14,192 nt of DNA from Bacteroidota bacterium (GCA_030631445.1 DAOVLD010000020.1:1-14192), one strand, 5' to 3'. Counted from the first letter of the stretch, positions 1 to 7,826 are shown. Program-made: numbers and translations. Notes: a model not told the origin generated them from the sequence alone.

Positions 1-760
1 CAAATTTCTGATCATCACCACTGTTCATCCAAATGGCATTTTCCTGAATATCATCCGGCGTTTTTATACTGTTTTCTTCAGGGAGCATTCCACCACTCCC
101 GAATATTCTGGGATCAGAAGGGTCGGAAATTCCCATTTCAAGCAGGTTTTCATATGTGAGCTTATAAATACCATCTTTATTGATTTTTAGCTTAACCCAC
201 TTTCCTGAATTTAAAACTGATTGGTTTGAATATTTTACACCTTTTTTCGCGATACTTTTACTTATTCCGGGTGTTTTAACAATTTCAAGTACAAAATCAA
301 TCAGTTTTTCAACTTTCCCGGAAGCCGGATTTATCCTTAACGGAATCAGATCGAAGTGATTAATCTGTTTTTTACGTTGTTTATAATTATAATAGTTTAT
401 TTGAAAACTAACCGGTAATTGTTCCAGATTACCTATTTTCTTAAGAGCTTCAGGAGGGACAGGTTCAGTTTTCAGTATATGAAGCCTGATACCGGACTCG
501 TCTATGTTCTCATTGTCAGTTATACTTTTCTCGTAATGAGGGAACATTGTTTGTTGGTCAGGGAAAGTTGCACCGTCAAAAGTCAGATAATAAGTATTTT
601 TATTATGTGTGTTATAATTCACAGGTAGTTTCTCAAGACATATCACATCATGCCACGGTACATGAAAACCAATAAAGATTCCCTGGGAACCGGCTTGTAA
701 TTTTAGCAGGAAGAACATTAATAGTAGTACGATCTCCTTTTTATGTCGGCTTCTGTGCAT
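1..760 (-). CDS. porU: PorU, type IX secretion system sortase (N-terminal part; continues off the left edge)
   Basis: This is the first 253 codons of a minus-strand gene, open without a stop from the ATG at 760 to the window edge. PorU is the cell-surface C25-family cysteine peptidase that cleaves the C-terminal signal of T9SS cargo and attaches it to anionic LPS. The start MHRSRHKKEIVLLLMFFLL is a basic then hydrophobic signal peptide, giving Sec export. Residues 181-228 hold the recognisable PorU stretch: SVLNSGKW, then KDGIYKLTYENLLEMGI, then RIFGSGGMLPEEN. The catalytic C25 domain lies beyond the window and cannot be checked. The call rests on that motif block, recalled rather than searched, and on the neighbouring gldJ, which commonly sits beside porU in Bacteroidota. 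It is divergent from the PorP/SprF-like gene with 128 bp between start codons. No clear promoter was found on this strand. Confidence 0.8.
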   Translation of the reverse strand, partial: MHRSRHKKEIVLLLMFFLLKLQAGSQGIFIGFHVPWHDVICLEKLPVNYNTHNKNTYYLTFDGATFPDQQTMFPHYEKSITDNENIDESGIRLHILKTEPVPPEALKKIGNLEQLPVSFQINYYNYKQRKKQINHFDLIPLRINPASGKVEKLIDFVLEIVKTPGISKSIAKKGVKYSNQSVLNSGKWVKLKINKDGIYKLTYENLLEMGISDPSDPRIFGSGGMLPEENSIKTPDDIQENAIWMNSGDDQKF

Positions 761-846
761 ATCTTGTTCAAAAAGAAATTTTCACGGATTTATTGCTAAA
801 AAGAGTAAAATATGTAAAAAAAATAACGAAAAATAATAGTTTTATA

Positions 847-875
847 TTGCAGACGTTTATAAGAACATAGTTTTG
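847..875 (+). promoter_or_regulatory. Candidate Bacteroidetes-type promoter for the PorP/SprF-like gene
   Basis: TTG at 847-849 is followed after 18 bases by TAGTTTTG at 868-875, an exact match to the TAnnTTTG -7 box of the Bacteroidetes primary sigma factor. The expected transcription start near 882 leaves a very short leader before the ATG at 889, or about 16 bases before the in-frame ATG at 898. It was found by eye in an AT-rich gap, so a chance match is possible. Confidence 0.42.
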
Positions 876-888
876 TTATCAATATAAA

Positions 889-1878
889 ATGTTTTCAATG
901 TTTAATAAACAACGGATCAGTATAATTCTTTTAATTTTCATATCATTATTGGGTATGAGTCAGGATCCTGAGTTTTCTCAGATTTACCCGGGTTTGTTAA
1001 GATTAAATCCCGCTTTTGCAGGTACAGGAGGGCGAGGGCGAGTATCGGCTATATACAGGAACCAATGGCCGGGATTAAGTTCCGCTTATATTACTACAGG
1101 AGCATTTTTTGATCAGCCGGTTGAATTTGTTCATGGAGGTGTAGGTGTGCAAATAATTAACGATTCTCAAGGTGGGAATACATTCAGGTGGTCGTCTGCT
1201 GCACTAATTTACTCATATCATCTTCAAGCTAGCAAGGATATATTTATACTTACCGGGTTTCAGGCTTCATTAAATCAATGGAGCAGATCGGTGAATAATC
1301 TTATTTTTCCTGATATGATTGATCCTGTTGGAGGGGTTATTAATCCAACCAGTGAAGTAATAGCAAGCAATAATAAATTATATCCTGATTTCAGCGTTGG
1401 TTTTCTGGCTAATTACAAAGATATGATTGCCGGAATATCAATTAATCATCTTGCCAAACCAATTATTTCTTTATCCGATTCGTACAAATCACAACTTTCA
1501 CGGAAATGGAGTCTTTTTATTAGAAATTCTTTCCGGTTTTCCGGTTCCACTGCTGATGGGTTTTATATATCACCGGGAATTTTTTTTAGAAGCCAGCAGA
1601 AGTCAGAAATTATAAAGTATGGATTTACAGTTGGTTATGATTATATTCACATAGGTACATGGATCAGTCACGATTTGGATGTTACAATGAATTTATTGAC
1701 TTTAGGTTTAGCAATGGAAATTTCCGGTTTGGGAATATCCTACTGTTATGATTTTGCACCCTGGAGAACGGATTTGCCGATGCCTGTTACCGGAGCTCAT
1801 GAATTTTCTTTGTCAGTTTATTTATCGGGGGATAAAAAAAATCGAAATGTTAAAGCAATAAATTTCTCAAAATTTTAG
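889..1878 (+). CDS. PorP/SprF family type IX secretion-associated outer-membrane protein
   Basis: This 329-residue protein has a signal peptide (hydrophobic stretch at residues 9-22, probable cleavage after GMSQ). The mature N-terminus DPEFSQIYPGLLRLNPAFAGT is the family hallmark: xDPxFSQ followed by LNPAFAG. The rest alternates short hydrophobic and polar stretches with many glycines and aromatics, as in an outer-membrane beta-barrel. Family members work with T9SS: PorP is a core component in Porphyromonas, and SprF supports SprB adhesin secretion in Flavobacterium. The length fits the family. Bacteroidota genomes carry many paralogues, and this one is not next to a PorK-L-M-N cluster or a large adhesin gene. 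It is therefore uncertain whether this is core PorP or a cargo-specific SprF. It lies 77 bp ahead of gldJ. The ATG at 898 (MFNKQR...) is an equally good start. Confidence 0.85.
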   Translation: MFSMFNKQRISIILLIFISLLGMSQDPEFSQIYPGLLRLNPAFAGTGGRGRVSAIYRNQWPGLSSAYITTGAFFDQPVEFVHGGVGVQIINDSQGGNTFRWSSAALIYSYHLQASKDIFILTGFQASLNQWSRSVNNLIFPDMIDPVGGVINPTSEVIASNNKLYPDFSVGFLANYKDMIAGISINHLAKPIISLSDSYKSQLSRKWSLFIRNSFRFSGSTADGFYISPGIFFRSQQKSEIIKYGFTVGYDYIHIGTWISHDLDVTMNLLTLGLAMEISGLGISYCYDFAPWRTDLPMPVTGAHEFSLSVYLSGDKKNRNVKAINFSKF

Positions 1879-1895
1879 TTATACCAAAAAAATAA

Positions 1896-1925
1896 TTAGG
1901 ATTATTTTAATTTTTATTATATTTG
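1896..1925 (+). promoter_or_regulatory. Candidate Bacteroidetes-type promoter for gldJ
   Basis: TATATTTG at 1918-1925 matches the TAnnTTTG -7 consensus exactly. TTAG at 1896-1899, 18 bases upstream, is a one-mismatch -33 box. The predicted transcript would start near 1932, about 24 bases before the ATG at 1956. This would let gldJ be expressed separately from the upstream gene, and it argues against the TTG at 1923 as the start codon because that codon lies inside the -7 box. Confidence 0.4.
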
Positions 1926-1955
1926 GATTGTATTCAATGTATAAATTATTCAGTT

Positions 1956-3455
1956 ATGAAGGTAAAATTCAAAATCTTACCCACTGTTTTATTGGCAATG
2001 GCATTTCTCAGTTCATGCAGTTTGTTCAGTGGCGGCGGCGGTCGTAGTGGCAATGTTTCTCCAACTACCGGCTGGAATTATAATGACCCTGATCTTGGTG
2101 GTTTTGAGGTTATTAGCGGATATGAACAAGAAACAGGACCAGGTCTTGTTTTTATTGAGGGGGGAACTTTCACTATGGGAAGGACAGAGCAGGATGTTTT
2201 GTACGAATGGAATAATATTCCAAGAAGGGTTACCGTTTCATCATTTTACATGGATGAAACTGAAGTTGCTAATGTTGATTACAGGGAATATCTTTACTGG
2301 TTGAGCAGAGTTTATGTAAGCTATCCTGAAGTTCATCAAAAAGCTCTTCCGGATACTTTGGTCTGGCGGGATCCACTGGCTTATAATGAGCCTTATGTTG
2401 AATATTACTTCCGTCACCCCTCGTATAATGATTATCCTGTTGTAGGCGTTACATGGCTTCAGGCTAATGATTTTTGTGCCTGGAGAACTGACAGGGTAAA
2501 TGAAATGACTATGATTAACTATGGAATTCTTAACCCTGATCCTAATCAGCAGGATGAAAATAATTTTAATACTGAAGCATACCTGGCAGGTCAATACGAA
2601 GGGCTTGTAAATCAGAATCTTCCAAGTCTTGACCCAAATAAGGAGGAACGAAGGGTGAAAATGGAAGATGGAATGTTACTTCCTAGATACAGGTTGCCTT
2701 CTGAAGCAGAATGGGAATTTGCAGCCCTGGCACTTATGGGTAATACGTATGAAGAAAGGATTTATGAACGAAGGATGTATCCATGGGATGGACATAATAT
2801 TAGAAATGCTGACAACAGAAACAGAGGCAGGTTTATGGCAAACTTTACCAGGGGGAAAGGTGATTTAATGGGGGTTGCCGGAAATCTTAATGATAATGCC
2901 AGTGTTACTGCACCAGTCGGATCATTCTGGCCCAATGATTATGGTCTTTATTGTATGGCAGGGAACGTAAATGAATGGGTATATGATGTTTACAGAGCAC
3001 TATCACCACAGGATGTAAGTGCATTTAATCCCCTTAGAGGAAATGTGTTTCAAACCAGGGTGACTGATCCGGATGGTAACCTTGCTACTAAAGACAGCCT
3101 GGGACGGATCCAGTATAGAAACGTTACTCCTGAAGAAGCGGCAGGAAGATATAATTATCAGAAAGCTGATTATCGTGATTATAAAGATGGTGACTTTCAA
3201 TCTATGATAGTGCCCGGGTCGAGCTGGGCAGATGAATCTTCTGCTGATGAAAGTGTGGTTATGTATTCCCAGTTGAAGGAAGATTATAACTCACTTGTAA
3301 GTAACGATGCACGTGTGTTTAAAGGCGGTTCGTGGAGAGACAGGGCCTACTGGCTCAGTCCCGGCACAAGAAGATATTTAAACCAGGAAAGTGCCAGGAA
3401 TGATCTCGGATTCCGTTGTGCTATGACACGTGTCGGTAGTCCGGGTGGATTCTAA
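1956..3455 (+). CDS. gldJ: GldJ, gliding motility / type IX secretion lipoprotein
   Basis: GldJ is an outer-membrane-associated lipoprotein needed for gliding and for stability of other Gld proteins and T9SS function in Flavobacterium. The start at 1956 gives 499 residues beginning MKVKFKILPTVLLAMAFLSSC, a lipoprotein signal peptide with lipobox LSSC and lipidated Cys21. An upstream in-frame TTG at 1923 would add 11 residues and spoil the signal peptide, so it is rejected. After a glycine-rich linker, a formylglycine-generating-enzyme/sulfatase-modifying fold starts at GPGLVFIEGGTFTMG (residues 61-75), continues through FYMDETEVAN (98-106) and PVVGVTWLQA, and ends with FKGGSWRD and ARNDLGFRC near the C-terminus. 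In GldJ/GldK this domain is thought to be structural rather than enzymatic. GldK (PorK) is the close relative. I prefer GldJ from the ETGPGLVFIEGGTFTMGR-like start, the NIPRR/DETEV block and the porU neighbour. A terminator follows 21 bases after the stop. Confidence 0.82.
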   Translation: MKVKFKILPTVLLAMAFLSSCSLFSGGGGRSGNVSPTTGWNYNDPDLGGFEVISGYEQETGPGLVFIEGGTFTMGRTEQDVLYEWNNIPRRVTVSSFYMDETEVANVDYREYLYWLSRVYVSYPEVHQKALPDTLVWRDPLAYNEPYVEYYFRHPSYNDYPVVGVTWLQANDFCAWRTDRVNEMTMINYGILNPDPNQQDENNFNTEAYLAGQYEGLVNQNLPSLDPNKEERRVKMEDGMLLPRYRLPSEAEWEFAALALMGNTYEERIYERRMYPWDGHNIRNADNRNRGRFMANFTRGKGDLMGVAGNLNDNASVTAPVGSFWPNDYGLYCMAGNVNEWVYDVYRALSPQDVSAFNPLRGNVFQTRVTDPDGNLATKDSLGRIQYRNVTPEEAAGRYNYQKADYRDYKDGDFQSMIVPGSSWADESSADESVVMYSQLKEDYNSLVSNDARVFKGGSWRDRAYWLSPGTRRYLNQESARNDLGFRCAMTRVGSPGGF

Positions 3456-3476
3456 CAGGAAATTAATTCCAAAAAT

Positions 3477-3511
3477 AAAAAAACCTCATTATTGTCATAA
3501 TGGGGTTTTTT
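3477..3511 (+). terminator. Rho-independent-type terminator after gldJ, abutting murF
   Basis: CCTCATTAT (3484-3492) and ATAATGGGG (3497-3505) form a 9-bp stem with one G-T wobble and a TGTC tetraloop. It is flanked by an A-run on the left and six Ts (3506-3511) on the right. The A/T flanks extend the stem and make it potentially bidirectional. The T-run ends only 8 bases before the murF ATG, so the hairpin sits in the ribosome-binding region of any transcript that reads through. Confidence 0.8.
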
Positions 3512-3519
3512 CATAAGTA

Positions 3520-4812
3520 ATGAAAATAGATACTCTATACAGAATTTTTATCAGGAATCCGGAAATTTCTACCGATTCCAGGAATGTATCCAAAGGATCA
3601 ATCTTTTTTGCTCTTAAAGGAGAGTCTTTTAACGGAAATCAATTTGCAGCACAAGCACTTAAACAAGGAAGTTCTTATGCAGTTGTTGATGAACAAAAGT
3701 ATGTTACTGATGAAAGATATATCCTTGTTGATGATGTATTGTCATCGTTGCAGCAACTTGCCCTGTTTCATCGGATGCATTTTAATATTCCGGTGATCGC
3801 CATTACAGGTACAAACGGTAAGACCACAACTAAGGCGTTGATTAATAGTATTTTGATAAAAAGACATCATGTTGTTTCAACATTTGGAAATTTGAATAAT
3901 CATATTGGTGTCCCTCTTTCTCTACTTAATATTAAAGATAATACTGAAATTGCAATTATTGAAATGGGAGCTAATCACCGTGGTGAAATAGCTAAACTTT
4001 GTGAGCTCGCGTTACCAACACATGGAATGATTACCAATATTGGGACAGCACACCTGGAGGGATTTGGGAATATTGAAACAATAGTCAGAACAAAGACTGA
4101 GCTTTATGAATATCTTGATAAAAAAGGTGGTACAATATTTTTTAACAAGGGAAACAACATATTAGCAGACCATCTGTCTGAAATAGGCTGTGAAAAAATA
4201 TCGTATGGTGGGAAATCAGGAAATTACTCGGGAATAGTAATAAGTTCTGTTCCAACCCTGGAACTGAAAGTGCTGATTGATAGTAATTCATTAGCTCTGA
4301 AAACAAATATGTTTGGGGCATATAACTTTGAAAATGTGCTGGCTGCAATACGTATTGGTTCATATTTCAATGTGGAAATTAATACGATTATAGATACAGT
4401 TGAGAGCTTCAAACCTAATGATAACAGATCGCAAATTGTCAACACAGCCGTAAACACCTTAATATGTGATGCTTATAATGCCAACCCGACGAGTATGAAA
4501 CTGGTAATTGATGATTTTTTATTGATGAATAGTGTAAAAAAGGTGCTTATTCTGGGTGATATGTTTGAACTGGGAGAAAACACTGAAAAGGAACATCTTA
4601 AATTGATCAAATATGTAAGTGACAAATCATTCAGCAGAATTTTTCTAATAGGTAAGACTTTTTCTACCGTTAATCAAACATTGCAAATTCCTGCCTTTAT
4701 TGATGTTGACAGTTTTGTTAAGTGGCTTGATAAGAATCCGATAAAGTCATCATATATTTTGTTAAAAGGATCAAGGGGGATGAAACTGGAGAAAATAATT
4801 AACTATTTGTAA
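3520..4812 (+). CDS. murF: MurF, UDP-N-acetylmuramoyl-tripeptide--D-alanyl-D-alanine ligase
   Basis: MurF is the cytoplasmic ATP-dependent ligase that adds D-Ala-D-Ala to the UDP-MurNAc-tripeptide, the last soluble step of peptidoglycan precursor synthesis. The 430-residue product has the expected three-part layout. The N-terminal UDP-substrate domain contains ISTDSRNVSKGSIFFALKGE (residues 16-35) and FNGNQFA. The central ATPase has P-loop GTNGKTT (97-103), NLNNHIGVPLSLL and the EMGANHRGEI block, then TNIGTAHLEGFG. The C-terminal domain contains NDNRSQ, DAYNANPTSM and LILGDMFELGE. All these motifs are intact and the length is normal. The start has no Shine-Dalgarno sequence, and the gldJ terminator ends 8 bases upstream. 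The promoter is therefore unclear: it may lie within the end of gldJ, or expression may depend on readthrough. The gene converges on the glycosyltransferase to its right. Confidence 0.95.
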   Translation: MKIDTLYRIFIRNPEISTDSRNVSKGSIFFALKGESFNGNQFAAQALKQGSSYAVVDEQKYVTDERYILVDDVLSSLQQLALFHRMHFNIPVIAITGTNGKTTTKALINSILIKRHHVVSTFGNLNNHIGVPLSLLNIKDNTEIAIIEMGANHRGEIAKLCELALPTHGMITNIGTAHLEGFGNIETIVRTKTELYEYLDKKGGTIFFNKGNNILADHLSEIGCEKISYGGKSGNYSGIVISSVPTLELKVLIDSNSLALKTNMFGAYNFENVLAAIRIGSYFNVEINTIIDTVESFKPNDNRSQIVNTAVNTLICDAYNANPTSMKLVIDDFLLMNSVKKVLILGDMFELGENTEKEHLKLIKYVSDKSFSRIFLIGKTFSTVNQTLQIPAFIDVDSFVKWLDKNPIKSSYILLKGSRGMKLEKIINYL

Positions 4813-4828
4813 CTTTCAGGGCTATTAG

Positions 4829-4945
4829 CTCTTAAAGAGTTCACGCAAAGTTCGCTAAGAAAATCCACCTTCACTGAAGTTGTGATGGACGAAGATAAGG
4901 AAGTGGACTGCCCGCCCGCCTGACCGGACGGGCAGGGACGGGCCG
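4829..4945. repeat. Palindrome-rich, GC-rich convergent gap (REP-like element)
   Basis: The 142-bp gap between the convergent murF and glycosyltransferase stops holds no gene. It starts with the perfect inverted repeat CTCTT-A-AAGAG (4829-4839). It continues with CACGCAAAGTTCGCTAAG, a phrase I associate with dispersed intergenic repeats in Bacteroidota (memory, not a search), and the palindrome CTTCACTGAAG. It ends in a strikingly GC-rich block at about 4908-4950, whose outer arms CTGCCCG (4908-4914) and CGGGCAG (4929-4935) pair. No T-run follows the hairpin on either strand, so it is not a typical intrinsic terminator. A REP-like dispersed element is the best description. Confidence 0.5.
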
Positions 4946-4954
4946 ACGGATTAG

Positions 4955-5977
4955 TTACTGCCAATCCAATTCATTAAATGTTTTTTTCTTTTTCAGGAAA
5001 TAGGAAATCAGAATACTTTTTTTGTAAACAGATGATGGTAGATTTTTTTTATTGAAATCTGCGCTTTTTCTTTTTTGTTTCATTTTTCTGAAATGTTTGT
5101 AGTAACTCAAGTGGGCTTTGAAAACAGCATTTCCTTTTCTCCAGTCTAACGTCAAATAAAACTTCATTGCTGCTAAACCATCAAGTATTTTACGAATTAA
5201 CAGAACCTGATAAAGTTTTTTCGCCGGAAGATTTTTCAAAAGAACCCATAAACTGTTCCTGAAATTAAGAAATAGTTTTGAAGGTGTTTCATTAGGCAGG
5301 GTTCCACCGCCAATATGATAGATTTGTGAACAGGGATAGCAATAAATTTTATATCCAAGGTTTTTAATTCTCCAGCACATATCGATTTCTTCCATATGTG
5401 CAAAAAAATCATCATCAAATCCGCCGGCATCATGAAATATTTTTGACTTGATAAACAAACAGGCACCGCTAGCCCAGAATATTTCTATAGAGTCATTATA
5501 CTGGTTGTTATCCGGTTCAATATTGTTCAATATTCTGCCTCTGCAGAAAGGGTAACCCCATTTATCGATAAAGCCACCGGCAGCTCCTGCATACTCAAAT
5601 TTTGATCTGTCATGGTATGATATAATTTTGGGCATAGCTGCTGCAACAACCGGATCGTCATCCATTTTTTTTATTATCGGTTCAATCCAATTTTCAGAAA
5701 CTGCAACATCAGAATTAAGCAGGATATAATACTCTGAATTTATTCTTTCAAATGCTTTGTTATAACCACCGGCAAATCCATAATTTTTGTCGAGTTCAAT
5801 GATTTCGATTTTTTTAAACTTATTTCTGATAAATTCAAGAGAATCATCCGATGATCCGTTATCAGCAACAATTATTTTCATACCGGGAGAAGATGAATGC
5901 CTGACTACACCCGGCAGAAATCTTTCAAGGAATTCTCGCCCGTTCCAGTTTAATATTACAATGGCTATTTTATACAT
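4955..5977 (-). CDS. Family 2 glycosyltransferase (GT-A fold, WcaA/rhamnosyltransferase-like)
   Basis: The product is a 340-residue probable inverting glycosyltransferase acting at the cytoplasmic face of the membrane on a lipid-linked or surface glycan. It has a GT-A nucleotide-sugar fold at the N-terminus: VILNWNG (residues 7-13), VADNGSSDDS (37-46) and LLNSDVAV (87-94), which holds the DxD-like NSD. These are followed by FWASGACLFIKSKIF (168-181), GGFDDDFFAHMEEIDMCWR (185-203) with the acidic catalytic-region motif, and a Tyr/His-rich strand. The C-terminal tail from about 280 is very Lys-rich, possibly a membrane-surface contact. The donor and acceptor cannot be told from sequence. The ATG overlaps the end of the upstream acyltransferase by 8 bases, implying an operon and translational coupling. 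That context suggests work on lipid A, LPS or another envelope glycolipid. Confidence 0.88.
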   Translation of the reverse strand: MYKIAIVILNWNGREFLERFLPGVVRHSSSPGMKIIVADNGSSDDSLEFIRNKFKKIEIIELDKNYGFAGGYNKAFERINSEYYILLNSDVAVSENWIEPIIKKMDDDPVVAAAMPKIISYHDRSKFEYAGAAGGFIDKWGYPFCRGRILNNIEPDNNQYNDSIEIFWASGACLFIKSKIFHDAGGFDDDFFAHMEEIDMCWRIKNLGYKIYCYPCSQIYHIGGGTLPNETPSKLFLNFRNSLWVLLKNLPAKKLYQVLLIRKILDGLAAMKFYLTLDWRKGNAVFKAHLSYYKHFRKMKQKRKSADFNKKNLPSSVYKKSILISYFLKKKKTFNELDWQ

Positions 5978-6866
5978 TGTCAGGTTTTATATGTTTCCAT
6001 CTTTTATGTGTCCAGAGCCAGAGTTCAGGCCTCTCAATAATTGTTTTTTCCAATATACTCAAATATTTATCAGTTATCTCATGTTCTTTCGTTTCCCGCG
6101 AATTTACAAACAGGGGTATAAATTCAGTTTCATAAATTCCCCGTCTGATTTTCTGCATTTTCAAGAAAACTACGGAGAGATCCTTTTTTCTGGCAATTTT
6201 TTCTGTTCCGATATAGACAGGCGTATCCTGATTAAGGAACCGGGTCCAATACTGAATATGACGAAATAATGGTCTTTGATCACCAAGCGAATAGGTGAGA
6301 GTAAGTTCGTTTTTTTGTTCTCTGTTAATTAATTCTCTTAGTATGCTGTTCATTGGCACCGGTGTCATACCATAACGGCTTCTTATTTTAATGTACATCC
6401 TGTCAAAGTATTTATTATTCATCTGTTTGTATATAGCCAGAGTTTTGTGGCTTACAAGCATTTGTAAGGAAATAATCCATTCCCAGTTGCCATAATGACC
6501 TGATACCAAAATTACACCCTTGTTTTTTTTGTAAAGATCCTCAATAACTTCGGGATTTTTAAACCTCATATGCTTGAGAATTCTTTTAGGACTCATATGT
6601 ATCAGGGCAATTGATTCAATTATCTGGTCGAAAAAATGTCTGTAGAACTTTCGTGCAATTGTTCTGATATTTTTATTTGATTTTTCAGGGAAAGAATTTC
6701 TGAGATTTAAATAGATTACTTTTCTTCGGTAACCAATAAAAAGATAATTAAGAACAAAAAGCAAATCAGAGAGTAAATACTGAATCCTTAAAGGAAGAAG
6801 AGTTAAGGTCCAGATAAGGGGATAAAGCAGGTAAAATCCTAATGCATTCATACGTTTAATATACAA
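5970..6866 (-). CDS. LpxL/HtrB-type lipid A acyltransferase family protein (downstream copy)
   Basis: This 298-residue member of the lysophospholipid acyltransferase superfamily, lipid A late-acyltransferase branch, is a membrane-bound enzyme that transfers an acyl chain to a glycolipid. Visible features are a hydrophobic N-terminal segment (residues 8-46), the catalytic HX4E motif HYGNWE (His124-Glu129), the substrate-pocket region TRFLNQDTPVYIG, and the terminal WLWTHKRWK typical of LpxL relatives. It is a paralogue of the gene 19 bp upstream. Aligning the two puts the Met6 codon (ATG at 6851, MNALGFYLLYP) against the neighbour's first residue, so 6851 may be the true start. The stop overlaps the glycosyltransferase start by 8 bases. 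Bacteroidota often carry several such genes. The acceptor could be lipid A, an aminolipid or another lipid, so no lpxL symbol is assigned. Confidence 0.87.
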   Translation of the reverse strand: MYIKRMNALGFYLLYPLIWTLTLLPLRIQYLLSDLLFVLNYLFIGYRRKVIYLNLRNSFPEKSNKNIRTIARKFYRHFFDQIIESIALIHMSPKRILKHMRFKNPEVIEDLYKKNKGVILVSGHYGNWEWIISLQMLVSHKTLAIYKQMNNKYFDRMYIKIRSRYGMTPVPMNSILRELINREQKNELTLTYSLGDQRPLFRHIQYWTRFLNQDTPVYIGTEKIARKKDLSVVFLKMQKIRRGIYETEFIPLFVNSRETKEHEITDKYLSILEKTIIERPELWLWTHKRWKHIKPDNV

Positions 6867-6885
6867 AGATTTTTTATATCTATTT

Positions 6886-7776
6886 TCAGACTGATTTAAT
6901 TCTATCAGAAGGTTTAAACTTCCACCTGCGATGCGACCACAACCAGAAAGCCGGTTCTTCCAAAATTGTTTCCTCCAGTAATCTCACATGCTTTTCGGTT
7001 ATTTCAGTTGGCACTGTTTCTTTAGGTTTTTCAGCTATGTTTATTATTTCAACCTCATAATAACCACGTTTAATTTTTTTCATTTTGAAATATACTACAG
7101 GGAGATTGAATTTTATAGCTATTTTTTCAATGCCCATAAAAACCGCAGTGTCCTGGTTAAGAAAACGGGTGAAGTAATCCAATTCTTCTCTTACCGGGCT
7201 TTGATCAGAAATGTAGCAGTTAATTGTTAGTCTGTTTTCACGCTTATTCTTTATAAGAGAACGGAGTGCCTGTTTCATCGGAATCATCTCCGTTCCGAAT
7301 TTGCTGCGCATATTACCAAATACTTTGTTAAATTGCCTGTTATTCAGCGGTTTAAATAGTGATGCTCCGTGATATGGTGTCTGAAGAGAGAAACCTGTAA
7401 GCCATTCCCAGTTGCAGTAATGTGCGACAACGGCTATAATACTTCTTTTTTGGCTGAAATATTTATTTATTAATTCAGAATTAATGTACCTGACCCTTTT
7501 CATCATTTCTGCTTCAGACATATGTAATTCTTTAAGTGTTTCAAATATAACATCACAAAAATGCTTGTAAAACTTACGGGCTATTTTGTCTATTTCGTCC
7601 TTATCCTTATCCGGGAAAGCGTTTTGAAGGTTTCTATAAACTACTTTCTTTCGGTATCCTATAATATGAAATATAATAAAATGCAGGAAGTCAGATTTCA
7701 GGTATAAGACAGGCATAGGAAGCAGGGTTAATAACCATAAAAACCCATAAGCAATATAGAAAAGTATAGCTGACAT
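6886..7776 (-). CDS. LpxL/HtrB-type lipid A acyltransferase family protein (upstream copy)
   Basis: This 296-residue paralogue of the next gene downstream shares its architecture: a hydrophobic N-terminal segment (residues 3-40), GYRKKVVYRNLQNAFP (40-55), an HX4E catalytic motif (His119-Glu124), TRFLNQDTAVFMG and the C-terminal AFWLWSHRRWK. The motif reads HYCNWE, with cysteine where the sister gene has glycine. The catalytic His and Glu are present, so activity is expected. It is first in a three-gene run (acyltransferase, acyltransferase, glycosyltransferase). Its start codon is only 11 bases from the end of the large repeat at 7788-8120, so its 5' leader and any promoter of its own must lie in the repeat. 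The tandem pair probably arose by an old duplication, since the copies now differ at many positions. Confidence 0.87.
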   Translation of the reverse strand: MSAILFYIAYGFLWLLTLLPMPVLYLKSDFLHFIIFHIIGYRKKVVYRNLQNAFPDKDKDEIDKIARKFYKHFCDVIFETLKELHMSEAEMMKRVRYINSELINKYFSQKRSIIAVVAHYCNWEWLTGFSLQTPYHGASLFKPLNNRQFNKVFGNMRSKFGTEMIPMKQALRSLIKNKRENRLTINCYISDQSPVREELDYFTRFLNQDTAVFMGIEKIAIKFNLPVVYFKMKKIKRGYYEVEIINIAEKPKETVPTEITEKHVRLLEETILEEPAFWLWSHRRWKFKPSDRIKSV

Positions 7777-7826
7777 ACTTAATTAGTGTCTATTCATAAA
7801 GACAAACAAATTTTGAATTAAAGACC

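Noticed and set aside
419..628. Plus-strand open frame of 69 codons
   Set aside because: It lies antisense to porU, whose reading frame is open throughout and has recognisable motifs and a signal peptide.
1923..1955. Upstream TTG start for gldJ
   Set aside because: It would add 11 residues before the lipoprotein signal peptide and lies inside the candidate -7 box. The ATG at 1956 gives a normal signal peptide.
5787..6269. Plus-strand open frame of 160 codons
   Set aside because: It runs antisense across the junction of the glycosyltransferase and acyltransferase genes. Both are well supported, and its translation matches nothing recognisable.
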